From Fimbriimonadaceae bacterium (GTDB taxonomy: Bacteria; Armatimonadota; Fimbriimonadia; Fimbriimonadales; Fimbriimonadaceae), in the NCBI GenBank assembly GCA_019454665.1, contig JACFNW010000012.1, positions 1 through 16,634 of the forward strand: a stretch of 16,634 nt of DNA. Direction: 5' to 3'. Shown one piece after another: positions 6,241 through 13,402 of this stretch; position 1 is the stretch's first letter, and each line of letters begins with the position of its first letter. The translations under genes were made by a program, and so were the position numbers. The notes under the pieces were generated by a model. That model worked only from the letters and a program-made list of their open reading frames with translations. It was not told the origin of the DNA and did no database searches.

Positions 6241-6400
6241 AGGGAAGGAGCCGGGTGGCGTGGTCGTCCCCGACCTAACCCGTTCACGAGGTCAGACCAC
6301 CCTGGGGACCGATCAAGGTGGTGACGTATGCCCTCCCAAGAGTGGCATCGTTTGCGTCGCAGGGTCATGAGCCCTCTGAAAAAAAAAAGAGAAAAAAGTA
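6241..6400. other. Intergenic stretch without a supportable gene
   Basis: No ORF with protein-like composition covers these bases. The first part is GC-rich with short complementary words (GTGGTC and GACCAC). From about 6379 the sequence becomes A-rich (a run of A bases, then GAGAAAAAAG), leading into the promoter of the thioredoxin-like gene. The A-rich tract could act as an UP-element-like sequence. Confidence 0.4.
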
Positions 6401-6429
6401 TTGCAGAATGCCGATAAGCGTGATACACT
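6401..6429 (+). promoter_or_regulatory. Candidate promoter of the thioredoxin-like/pilin-like operon
   Basis: TTGCAG (6401-6406) and TACACT (6424-6429) are separated by 17 nt, with TGA directly before the -10 as in extended -10 promoters. An A-rich tract lies upstream. Unlike the other TACACT hexamers here, this one is followed by a leader of about 39 nt that carries GGAG before the ATG at 6469. Confidence 0.55.
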
Positions 6430-6468
6430 TTGGAATGAGACGAACTTTTGAAATTGGAGTCCGAAGGA

Positions 6469-6918
6469 ATGAGACTTGCGTTTGCATGTGTGGCAGTGAT
6501 TTCGATCGCGTGGTCGCTTCGATTTCTCGTTGAACGGCAAAATCAGAGTGCTGACCGGATGGCGGTGCTACACTGGTCGGCAAGTGACGGAGTGGGGACA
6601 AGAGTTCCGATCAGCTCAGAAGGAATGAGAAAAGATGCGCGTGTTCTGATCATATTCATGGGAACGTGCGGTACGTGCGCTGTTCCGTCAGGAGTTGAAG
6701 CCGACAAGGATGTCCTGGCGCTATACCACGATGTTGTTTGGGTGGGCGAGCGTCCAGATATCAGCTGGGGCAAAGGGATTGGTGACCCAACTGGGGAGTT
6801 GCATGAAGCGGTGCGGGCTTTTCCATCTCCAAGATTGTACGAAGCGGATGGCTCCGGTACTATCCTGCGTGCCCAGGTCAAGATTCGGGCGGACGTCAGC
6901 GAGGTCTGGGATCCATGA
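6469..6918 (+). CDS. Membrane-anchored thioredoxin-like protein (CGTC motif)
   Basis: A 149-residue protein. The ATG at 6469 is chosen because GGAG lies 9 nt upstream; an in-frame TTG at 6448 would add seven residues without a ribosome site. Residues 3-20 form a signal anchor (LAFACVAVISIAWSLRFL). After a linker, RVLIIFMGTCGTC (58-70) places C67-G-T-C70 at the end of a beta strand, as in thioredoxin-fold proteins. It then continues with DVLALYHDVVWVGE and FPSPRLYEADGSGTILRA, resembling the cis-Pro strand and final hairpin of that fold. The likely role is an extracytoplasmic disulfide or redox function, possibly for the pilin-like neighbour. The last four bases overlap the start of the next gene (ATGA). 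Similarity is by eye; moderate confidence in the fold. Confidence 0.65.
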   Translation: MRLAFACVAVISIAWSLRFLVERQNQSADRMAVLHWSASDGVGTRVPISSEGMRKDARVLIIFMGTCGTCAVPSGVEADKDVLALYHDVVWVGERPDISWGKGIGDPTGELHEAVRAFPSPRLYEADGSGTILRAQVKIRADVSEVWDP

Positions 6919-7478
6919 AGCAGTCTGGATTCTCCCTTGTCGAAACAATGGTCGTGCTTGGGATCATCCTGGTCGTGGCGGCGATCTCGGTGCCTGCGGT
7001 TTGGTCCGTGCGCAGGAAGGGCGACGAGTCATTGACCCGGAGCAACCTGCGTCAGCTATGGCTCGCGATTCAACTGTATCGTGAGGATTGGGGAGGAGCG
7101 GAAGTTGGCGACATGCATGCGATGGGGCTCCCAACATCCCAGGCGTTTCACGGAATCGTCGAGCGCACGGGACTAAGACCTCCGAAGAGGCCCGCGGCCA
7201 ATCCAATCCACTGGTACTATTACATGGTGCCAGAACTCGGTGTTGTGGAGACTCCGAGGATGTTGAGGGATTGGGAGACGCACGTGGCAACCTGCGGCAG
7301 TCAAGCCGTGGTAGTCGCGGATTTCACCTTCAACGACTTCAACGTCTTGGAGTCGAACCCCTACAAGTTACGAAAGGGCTTTGGCGTCACCCTTGGCGGA
7401 AGCGTCGTCGCGCAGGAACGCGGCGGTGCGCCCGTATTCAATGGGTGGTGGCTTTGTCCGGGAGTATCCAAACCCTAG
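6915..7478 (+). CDS. Type IV pilin-like / pseudopilin protein
   Basis: A 187-residue protein with a classic class III leader: MKQSG followed by FSLVETMVVLGIILVVAAISVPAVWSV. Prepilin peptidase should cleave after G5 and methylate F6; E10 is the conserved glutamate at mature position 5. The hydrophobic helix is followed by an amphipathic stretch (RSNLRQLWLAIQLYREDWGG) as in GspG/PilA-like proteins. The C-terminal part is globular with a Tyr/Trp-rich stretch (NPIHWYYYMVPELG), and no recognised subfamily signature was seen. It overlaps the thioredoxin-like gene by four bases, so the pair is translationally coupled. No prepilin peptidase, secretion ATPase or other assembly gene is in the window, so the machinery must be elsewhere. 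Confidence 0.85.
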   Translation: MKQSGFSLVETMVVLGIILVVAAISVPAVWSVRRKGDESLTRSNLRQLWLAIQLYREDWGGAEVGDMHAMGLPTSQAFHGIVERTGLRPPKRPAANPIHWYYYMVPELGVVETPRMLRDWETHVATCGSQAVVVADFTFNDFNVLESNPYKLRKGFGVTLGGSVVAQERGGAPVFNGWWLCPGVSKP

Positions 7479-7511
7479 GAACTGGGAGCGAGGGTCGGCA
7501 TTGGGTGTACG

Positions 7512-8132
7512 ATGAGATTGGCTTTGGCACGAGCTGGCAGGACCCGGAGCGTCACCATCGCGCTTTCGCTGGCGACTGTCTTAGCTGTCTGGTGGATTTG
7601 GCGGTCCAGGGATCTGGGCACTCGGGCCGAATCGGCGGTTGCCGGTTTGTTGGAAGGGCGATTGTCTGACGACCTGGTGCTGTATGATGGATCGGTCGCC
7701 TTGGATCGGACCATCAGCGATTGCATCGTCAAATCGGTGGCCGCAAAGCGGCTCGCTCCGTTCCGAGTCCGCCGCGTCGAACGAAAGCCAGCGTCCGGAT
7801 CCAGCGCGGGAATCGTGGTTTGGATGGAGGTTTTGGAGAACGGCCAGGAGCCTTGGTTCGCCCTCACGGGATTCGATGCGGAAGGACGCGTTGGAGTTCC
7901 CCTGCACCGCTTTCTGGAACGGCTCTGGGAAATGAGCCGGTTTCATCTGGGCGAAGACCCTCCTGTTACCGGTCCAGCCCTCTTCGCTCTGTACGCCTCT
8001 GCTTTAGGCGAGGACCGAGACGCGCTTGAGGGTTGCGGAGTCAAGGCAATTCGGCACTTCGATGGACGCTTGACTTTGGACCAACTCCGAGCCGCTTACC
8101 AAGCTCGGGCGGGGGGACAGGTGCGCCGATAG
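7512..8132 (+). CDS. Membrane-anchored hypothetical protein
   Basis: A 206-residue protein of no recognised family. A basic N-terminus (MRLALARAGRTRSVT) precedes a hydrophobic segment (IALSLATVLAVWWIW, about residues 16-30), so it is a signal anchor or uncleaved signal peptide. The exported part is a mixed alpha/beta domain (LVLYDGSVALDRTISDCIVKS, GIVVWMEVLENGQEPWFALTGFDAEGRVGVPLHRFLERLWE). It lies 33 nt after the pilin-like gene on the same strand and probably in the same transcript. No clear ribosome site precedes the ATG at 7512, so the start is uncertain. Its TAG stop touches the first base of a bulged-hairpin repeat. Confidence 0.65.
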   Translation: MRLALARAGRTRSVTIALSLATVLAVWWIWRSRDLGTRAESAVAGLLEGRLSDDLVLYDGSVALDRTISDCIVKSVAAKRLAPFRVRRVERKPASGSSAGIVVWMEVLENGQEPWFALTGFDAEGRVGVPLHRFLERLWEMSRFHLGEDPPVTGPALFALYASALGEDRDALEGCGVKAIRHFDGRLTLDQLRAAYQARAGGQVRR

Positions 8133-8198
8133 AATTCCGTCACGACCTCGACCCCCGCGAACGCACCAACGGGACGGGAACTCGTGGCAACCGAGAAG
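8132..8198 (-). repeat. Bulged-hairpin repeat at the end of the pilin-like operon
   Basis: GAATTCCGTC (8132-8141) pairs with GACGGGAACTC (8173-8183), with one mismatch and one unpaired G at the same place as in the other copies. The loop is 31 nt. The leader GTGGCAACCGAGAAG (8184-8198) resembles TGGCACCCGAAG at 6229-6240. It begins on the last base of the upstream stop codon and lies between convergent genes, a position suited to a 3'-end structure. There is no T-tract. Confidence 0.65.
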
Positions 8199-8220
8199 CC
8201 TGACACCTGCGCGGGCGAAC

Positions 8221-8820
8221 CTACCATCCCAACGCCCGAAGCACCTGGGTCGCCAAGAGCGCGTTGCCCGCATCGTTCATGTGCACCCCATCGGTGGTGA
8301 GCAGGTTGTGCGCCTTCCCCGCCGACCCTTGGTAGGTCTCGATCACCCGACGAAAGGCATCGAACAGGTCCACGAAAACTTCCCCGTGCCGCTCGGCGAC
8401 CGCAGCAGCGGCGGCTCGGTAGGCCAGCATCTTCCGATTGGGCTCGCCATCGAAGTCCTCGCCGACCATCGTCGGGCAGAGCACGAACACCTTGGCCCCT
8501 GCGGCCGCGGCCTCGCGCACCATCGAATCCAAGTGCCCCGCGTAGACGTCCAACGGGACCCCGCTGTCTTCGCTGTCGTAGAACCGCCACACGTCGTTCA
8601 CGCCGACGCTGATCGTGACGATCCCCGGCTGGTGGGCGAGTACGTCGGTGGCGAATCGCTGGCGCATCTCGATGGAGCGGTGGCCGCCGATGCCCGCATT
8701 CACCACACGCACGCGGGGCTCCAGCCGGTTCCGTAGGGTACGCACATAGCCTGCGGGCACGTCCGCACCCTCGGTGATGCTGTCGCCAAGACAAACCAGA
8801 CAATCCACGCCGTCGAGCAT
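8221..8820 (-). CDS. SGNH/GDSL-family hydrolase
   Basis: A 199-residue single-domain esterase/lipase-like hydrolase. Block I is CLGDSITEG with the nucleophile S14. Block II is NAGIGG (41-46). Block III is SVGVNDVW with N75. Block V is DGVHMND with D177 and H180, completing the Ser-Asp-His triad. No signal peptide is evident, so it is probably cytoplasmic. The substrate cannot be predicted; relatives act on acyl esters, carbohydrate acetyl groups or lysophospholipids. It starts 17 nt after the priA stop on the same strand and is likely co-transcribed, although TAGAAT 6 nt before the ATG could be its own -10. Confidence 0.9.
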   Translation of the reverse strand: MLDGVDCLVCLGDSITEGADVPAGYVRTLRNRLEPRVRVVNAGIGGHRSIEMRQRFATDVLAHQPGIVTISVGVNDVWRFYDSEDSGVPLDVYAGHLDSMVREAAAAGAKVFVLCPTMVGEDFDGEPNRKMLAYRAAAAAVAERHGEVFVDLFDAFRRVIETYQGSAGKAHNLLTTDGVHMNDAGNALLATQVLRALGW

Positions 8821-8826
8821 GTCCTG

Positions 8827-8832
8827 ATTCTA
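8827..8832 (-). promoter_or_regulatory. TAGAAT -10-like element of the SGNH hydrolase
   Basis: Read on the minus strand, TAGAAT ends 6 nt before the ATG at 8820, within the 17-nt gap after priA. The position matches the close-set hexamers of lysS, EVE and priA. The short gap means it could be chance. Confidence 0.35.
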
Positions 8833-8837
8833 GTCGC

Positions 8838-11246
8838 TCACATCAGGGAATTGGGGTCCACGTCAATCGTGATCTGGACGTTCTTGGGCGCAAACCCCTC
8901 CAGGGCTGCCCCGATCGGGGCGGCGGGGGCGTTCGGGGCGAGCTTGAGGAGCAGGTGGCGGCGATACCGCTGCTGGATCCGCTCGATGGGGCAATCCGTG
9001 GGGCCGAGGATCATGGCGTCCACGCCTTGAAGCCGCCGCTTGATCTCGGTGGTGGCTCGCGCCACAGCGGCGCGGTCTTCGCCCGAGGCCACGATGTTGA
9101 CCAGCCGGACGAACGGCGGATAGGCGGCGTCGCGCCGATGCTCGATGGCTGCTGCAAAGAAGCCCTCGTAGTCGTGGGCCTGGGCCGCCAGAACGGCCAC
9201 GTTCTCGGGGTTGAACGTCTGGATGACCACGCTCCCCGGCTTGCGCCCGCGCCCCGCGCGGCCCGCCACCTGGCTCAGAAGTTGGAACGTCCGCTCGCCC
9301 GCCCGAAAGTCGGGCACGTTGAGCGTGATGTCGGCCAGGATCACTCCCACCACGGTGACATTCGGGAAGTCGAGCCCCTTGGCCACCATCTGGGTCCCGA
9401 CCAGCACGTTCGAGGACCCGCTCCGGAAACCTGCAAGGACGGCCTCCAACGCCCCGCGCTTGCGGGCGATGTCGCGGTCCAAGCGGTCCACCAACGCGTG
9501 TTCGAAGAGTTTGGCGACCGTTTCCTCGACCTTCTCGGTCCCCATGCCCATCGGCTTCACTTTGGTGCCACCGCATTGGGGGCAAATGTCGGGGGCGCGC
9601 ATCCGGTGGTCGCAGTGGTGGCAACGCAGGCTGTTCTCGGAGCGGTGGTAGGAAAGGGCGACCGCGCAATGGGGGCACATGAACCGATGCCCACAGGACC
9701 GGCACAGCATGAACGACGAGTAGGCCCGCCGATTCAGGAACAGGATGACCTGCTCCCGCCGCTCCAAAGCCTGATCCATCAGGTCGGCCAACGCGGGCGT
9801 GAAGATGGCCGGGTGGCCTTCCTGATAGCCCACGCGCAGGTCCTCGACCTGCACCGAGGGTAATTGGGCGTTCGCCGCCCGCTTCCTGAGTTCGAGGCGA
9901 ATGAGTTGACCGTCGAGCGACTCCTGGTACGACTCCAGGCTCGGGGTGGCCGAGCCAAGAACGAGCGGCGCGCCGAACCGCTCGGCCAAGAAGGTCGCGA
10001 CCCGCTTGGCATGGTAGCGGGGGTTGGATTCCTGCTTGTACGAGGCCTCGTGCTCCTCGTCGAGGACGATCAGGCCCACATCGTTGAGGGGTGCGAACAA
10101 GGCGCTGCGCGGACCGAGAACGACCGACGCCTCGCCGGAGCGGATCCGCATCCAGTTGTCGAGCCGCTCGCGCGGCGGCAAGTCGCTGTGCAGCACGGCC
10201 ACGGCTCGGCCAAACCGGTCGCGCAACTGGGCCACGACCTGGGCCGTGAGCGCAAACTCGGGCACCACGTACAACACCGCGCGGCCGAGACGCAGCGACG
10301 CCCCGGCCGCACGCAGGTAGACCCCCGTCGTGCCGCGCCCCCACCCGCCGTGCAACAAGAAGCGTTCGGCCCGCCGGTTGCGGACGGCCCCGGTGATCGC
10401 CCCGATCGCGGCCTGCTGTTCGGGGTTGGGATCGGGAACGGCGCGAGTGCCGAACGCCTCGTCTTCGGCACGCACGAGCAGCCCTGCCTTGAGCAAGGCG
10501 CCCAGCGTCGCTTCGGTCACGCCGCACAGCGCCTTGGCCTCGGCATGCGAGAAGGTCGCCGAGCCCGAGCCCTGGAGCGTCATCAGGGTCAGGGCCTGGG
10601 CCGGCTTCTTGCGACCCTCTTTGCGGATGAACGCCTCGATCGCGCCCTCGTCGGGGCTGAGGCGGATCTGCTCGGGCTTCCTCGCCTCTTGGAAAGGGAC
10701 CAAGACGCGGCGGGCACGGACGACGCCTTTGGCGCGCAGCAGCCGAAGCAAACGGAGGGAGCCCTCGGGCAACGGCCTGCCGGGACGCTCGATCCAGAGC
10801 CCACCCGAGTCTTGCAGGCTGCGCACGACCTCCTGTTGGGCCGGGGTCAGCGGGGCGGACGAAGCCTGCTCGGGAGGGCTCAGGGTCCACTCGACTCCCA
10901 ACCGATCGCGCACCCCGGGCGGGAGAACGACCGCAAGCGATTGGGTGAACGGCGAGAGGTACTCCTCGGAGACGAATCGGGCCACGGCCACGATGGCCTC
11001 GGGAACGCCAAGGCCCGCCACCGGCTCCCCGGCTTCTTTCAGGCGCGAGAACGAGAATCCCAACTCGGCTTCGTCGAGCCGGTGCGCCGCGACGACGTAG
11101 CCAAGGGCGTCGCGGTTGCCGAGGGGGACGAACAGAGCGTCGCCGACCACCGCCTCTTCCGAGGCGTAGGTGTAAATCGCGTCGGTGCCGCCTTCGCGGG
11201 GCGGGATCGCCACCTCGACCACACGCCTTCGCTCGGCTTCCTGCAC
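8838..11246 (-). CDS. priA: Primosomal protein N' (PriA) with an altered Walker A motif
   Basis: Recognises stalled or repaired replication forks and starts reloading of the replicative helicase. It is 802 residues, slightly longer than E. coli PriA (732). The N-terminal DNA-binding region begins VVEVAIPPREGGTDAIYTYASEE. The helicase core includes VLYVVPEFALT, VAVLHSDLPPRERLDNW, VVLGPRSALFAPL, VLDEEHEASYKQ (D396-H399), VLGSATPSLES and VGTQMVAKGLDFPNV. The zinc region has all eight cysteines (C515, C518, C524, C527, C542, C545, C555, C558). It ends LVNIVASGEDR...ILGPTDCPIERIQQRYRRHLLLK. Where the Walker A GVTGSGKTE would be, residues 300-308 read GGWGRGTTG, with T306 in place of the catalytic lysine. 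ATP-driven unwinding may therefore be lost. The start is GTG, 7 nt after a TACACT hexamer. It lies between the Tudor-like gene and the SGNH hydrolase. Confidence 0.94.
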   Translation of the reverse strand: MQEAERRRVVEVAIPPREGGTDAIYTYASEEAVVGDALFVPLGNRDALGYVVAAHRLDEAELGFSFSRLKEAGEPVAGLGVPEAIVAVARFVSEEYLSPFTQSLAVVLPPGVRDRLGVEWTLSPPEQASSAPLTPAQQEVVRSLQDSGGLWIERPGRPLPEGSLRLLRLLRAKGVVRARRVLVPFQEARKPEQIRLSPDEGAIEAFIRKEGRKKPAQALTLMTLQGSGSATFSHAEAKALCGVTEATLGALLKAGLLVRAEDEAFGTRAVPDPNPEQQAAIGAITGAVRNRRAERFLLHGGWGRGTTGVYLRAAGASLRLGRAVLYVVPEFALTAQVVAQLRDRFGRAVAVLHSDLPPRERLDNWMRIRSGEASVVLGPRSALFAPLNDVGLIVLDEEHEASYKQESNPRYHAKRVATFLAERFGAPLVLGSATPSLESYQESLDGQLIRLELRKRAANAQLPSVQVEDLRVGYQEGHPAIFTPALADLMDQALERREQVILFLNRRAYSSFMLCRSCGHRFMCPHCAVALSYHRSENSLRCHHCDHRMRAPDICPQCGGTKVKPMGMGTEKVEETVAKLFEHALVDRLDRDIARKRGALEAVLAGFRSGSSNVLVGTQMVAKGLDFPNVTVVGVILADITLNVPDFRAGERTFQLLSQVAGRAGRGRKPGSVVIQTFNPENVAVLAAQAHDYEGFFAAAIEHRRDAAYPPFVRLVNIVASGEDRAAVARATTEIKRRLQGVDAMILGPTDCPIERIQQRYRRHLLLKLAPNAPAAPIGAALEGFAPKNVQITIDVDPNSLM

Positions 11247-11253
11247 GCCGACA

Positions 11254-11259
11254 AGTGTA
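11254..11259 (-). promoter_or_regulatory. TACACT -10-like element of priA
   Basis: On the minus strand TACACT lies 7 nt before the GTG start, inside the 28-nt gap after the Tudor-like gene. No Shine-Dalgarno sequence intervenes. The arrangement matches lysS and the EVE gene and suggests a leaderless priA transcript. Confidence 0.5.
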
Positions 11260-11274
11260 TTCCCCTGGGGCCCG

Positions 11275-11889
11275 TCAGCGCATGAGGAACCGCATGACGA
11301 TGGCGGTGATGATCCCCCCGGAAGCCACGCCCCACAGGTAGGCGTTGCGGATCAGCTTGGTGCGGGTCGTTTCCTCCTGGTCCTTGGGCGGGTCGAGGCG
11401 CACCTTGGAGACGTCGAACGTGAACGTGTTCCAGTCGTCGGTCACGGTCACCTGCATCTCCTTGTGATCGAACTTGACCACCTTGCACGCCCACCAACCC
11501 CAGAACGGCAATGGGCAGGTGATCTTCTCTCCCGGAAGGAAGCGCGCCGGGCGAACCTGTTCGGGCACGAGCGCGTGCTCGCCGCCGCTCATGAACCTGA
11601 CGCGAACCTCCCGGGGACCCGTTGCCAACACCTCGGCAGGGTAGTACTTCTTGTCCGCCGACAGCGCGAACACCAGTTGGCCCGGCGCAACCTGCTGGGT
11701 GGGTTGGGGCGCCACTTCGGCCAACGCCTGCTCGATCGCTTCGCGCGAAAGGCCCGCTTCTTCGGCTGCGGCGAGCAACGCATCGGTGCCGACGGTGTGG
11801 ACTTCGCCTGCGTCCATCCGCCGCTGAATCTCCTCGGCGCGAGCGAGCACTTCCCTTGCCTGCTCGGGTGAAAGGTGTTCCAGAGTCAT
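11275..11889 (-). CDS. Tudor/SH3-like domain protein with a C-terminal membrane anchor
   Basis: A 204-residue protein. The ATG at 11889 is chosen because TACACT lies 11 nt upstream; the longer open frame upstream has shadow-like composition. Residues 1-65 or so are helical and acidic (LSPEQAREVLARAEEIQRRMDAGE, ALLAAAEEAGLSREAIEQALAEV) and resemble a small helical bundle. Next come two similar beta-barrel-like stretches: GQLVFALSADKKYYPAEVLATGPREVRVRFMSGGEHALVPEQVRP and GEKITCPLPFWGWWACKVVKFDHKEMQVTVTDDWNTFTFDVSKVRL. Both follow the Tudor/SH3 pattern 'YYPAxVL...VRF'. A membrane segment lies at the C-terminus (LWGVASGGIITAIVMRFLM), so it is probably tail-anchored with the rest in the cytoplasm. 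Function unknown. It is divergent from dnaB and upstream of priA. Confidence 0.75.
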   Translation of the reverse strand: MTLEHLSPEQAREVLARAEEIQRRMDAGEVHTVGTDALLAAAEEAGLSREAIEQALAEVAPQPTQQVAPGQLVFALSADKKYYPAEVLATGPREVRVRFMSGGEHALVPEQVRPARFLPGEKITCPLPFWGWWACKVVKFDHKEMQVTVTDDWNTFTFDVSKVRLDPPKDQEETTRTKLIRNAYLWGVASGGIITAIVMRFLMR

Positions 11890-11900
11890 GGTGACCGAGT

Positions 11901-11906
11901 AGTGTA
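11901..11906 (-). promoter_or_regulatory. TACACT -10-like element of the Tudor-like gene
   Basis: On the minus strand TACACT ends 11 nt before the ATG at 11889, the same spacing as lysS. The intervening bases carry no ribosome site. It lies in the 109-nt divergent gap shared with dnaB. Confidence 0.5.
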
Positions 11907-11981
11907 CAGCGAACCTGTGCAAAACCGGTGAACAACGTCTCGATGGACGCATTTCGGGTCGCGTCAGGCCGCCGCGTGGCC

Positions 11982-11987
11982 CATACT
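11982..11987 (+). promoter_or_regulatory. Possible -10 element of dnaB
   Basis: CATACT matches TATAAT at 4 of 6 positions and ends 11 nt before the dnaB ATG. Unlike the TACACT cases, a short AGG lies between the hexamer and the start, so translation could use a weak ribosome site. Confidence 0.3.
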
Positions 11988-11998
11988 CATAGGTCCCG

Positions 11999-13402
11999 AT
12001 GACGTCGCAAGAATCCGCCGTTCCCTTACACGACCTCGACGCCGAGATGAGCGTTCTGGGTTCGATGTTGCTCTCCGAGAGGGCGGCGGAAGAGATCCTG
12101 CCGATGCTCAAGGACGAGCACTTCTATCGGCCCGCCCACCGCGAGATTTACCGCGCCATGCGGCAACTCGTCATGGACTCGAAGGCCATTGATCTGCTCA
12201 CGCTCCGCGCCGAACTCCAGGCGAGGGGCAAACTCGGCGACGTAGGCGGAGTGGACTACCTGTACCAAATCGCCGAAATGGTGCCCAGCGCGGCGAACGC
12301 CGTTCATTACGCGACCATCGTGCTGGACATGGCCACGCTGCGTGCGTTGGAAGACGCCGGACGGGAGATCGTCCACATCGCGCGCGAAGAAGACGGCTCG
12401 GTCAAGGAGAAGGTGGATGCCGCCGAGCAGAAGCTGTTCCTGGTCAGCGCCGACAAGCTCGGCAAACAGTTCACCACGGTGGTCGAACTCGCGAAGGAGT
12501 ACTTCGTGGACATTGACCGTCTGTACGAGACCGGCGAGCCGCAGATGGGCACGGCCTGCGGGTTCAGCGACCTGGACGAGGTGACCACGGGCTACTACGG
12601 CGGAAACCTGATCATCGTCGCCGCGCGCCCCGCAATGGGCAAGACGTCGTTCGCGCTCAGCATGGTTTCGCACATCGCGCGACAAGGCAAGGGAGCGGTG
12701 GCCGTGTTCTCGCTGGAAATGAGCGACAAGGAAGTCGTGCGGCGCATGATTTCGATGGAGAGCCAGGTGCCGGCCCAGATGCTGAAACGGCCAGACCTTT
12801 CGACTCGCGACTACGAACGCCTGGTGGATGGCGCGGAGCGACTTTACGATCTCCCGATCTTCATTGACGACTCGTCGGACATCAAGCCCCTGGAGCTCAA
12901 GGCCAAGTGCCGGCGTCTCAAGGCGAGCCACGGGCTCTCGCTCGTCGTGGTGGACTACTTGCAGCTCATGCGTACCGACCGGCGGAACGACAACCGCGTG
13001 CAGGAGATCAGCGAGATCGCGCGCGCGCTCAAAGCGACCGCCAAAGACCTCGACGTCCCCGTTATCGCGTTGGCCCAGTTGAACCGTGGTGTGGAAACCC
13101 GCGAGAACAAGCGCCCCGTTTTGAGCGACATCCGCGAATCGGGCTCGATCGAAGCCGAAGCCGATTTGGTCATGATGCTGTATCGCGATGCGTATTATCA
13201 GCGGTCGCGAGGCGACGTGTTCAGCGATGCAGGCGACCCGCTTGCGGCCGAAGAGGCCGAGGTCATTATCGCGAAGCACCGCAACGGCCCGGTAGGCACG
13301 GTGGTGTTGGGATTCCAGCCCAGCCTAGCGCGTTGGGTCTCGCTGACCCGGGAGGATGTGGAGCGCTACTGGAGACGGCAGAAGGCGAATACGGAGGAGT
13401 GA
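11999..13402 (+). CDS. dnaB: Replicative DNA helicase
   Basis: Hexameric 5'-3' helicase that unwinds the fork ahead of the polymerase. At 467 residues it has normal bacterial length. The N-terminal domain begins PLHDLDAEMSVLGSMLLSERAAEEILPML and has FYRPAHREIYRAM. The RecA-like domain starts near TGFSDLDE-type sequence (CGFSDLDEVTTGYYGG). It carries Walker A ARPAMGKTSFAL with K215, the catalytic-glutamate strand FSLEMSDKEVVRRM, Walker B SLVVVDYLQLM with D319, and the C-terminal block VIALAQLNRGVETRENKRPVLSDIRESGSIEAEADLVMMLYRD with the arginine finger region. No intein interrupts the P-loop, a common intein site in dnaB. It is divergent from the Tudor/priA/SGNH group and convergent with the PilX-like gene. 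Confidence 0.97.
   Translation: MTSQESAVPLHDLDAEMSVLGSMLLSERAAEEILPMLKDEHFYRPAHREIYRAMRQLVMDSKAIDLLTLRAELQARGKLGDVGGVDYLYQIAEMVPSAANAVHYATIVLDMATLRALEDAGREIVHIAREEDGSVKEKVDAAEQKLFLVSADKLGKQFTTVVELAKEYFVDIDRLYETGEPQMGTACGFSDLDEVTTGYYGGNLIIVAARPAMGKTSFALSMVSHIARQGKGAVAVFSLEMSDKEVVRRMISMESQVPAQMLKRPDLSTRDYERLVDGAERLYDLPIFIDDSSDIKPLELKAKCRRLKASHGLSLVVVDYLQLMRTDRRNDNRVQEISEIARALKATAKDLDVPVIALAQLNRGVETRENKRPVLSDIRESGSIEAEADLVMMLYRDAYYQRSRGDVFSDAGDPLAAEEAEVIIAKHRNGPVGTVVLGFQPSLARWVSLTREDVERYWRRQKANTEE

Noticed and set aside
6318..6533. Plus-strand ORF of 71 residues before the thioredoxin-like gene
   Set aside because: It crosses the poly-A tract and the promoter and overlaps the better-supported gene at 6469; its product has no protein-like pattern.
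8863..10890. Minus-strand frame of 675 residues within priA
   Set aside because: It is a second reading frame of priA on the same strand, rich in Arg, Gly and Pro, with no domain signature.
9864..11285. Plus-strand frame of 473 residues opposite priA
   Set aside because: Antisense shadow of priA with repetitive Arg/Gly/Leu composition and no motif.
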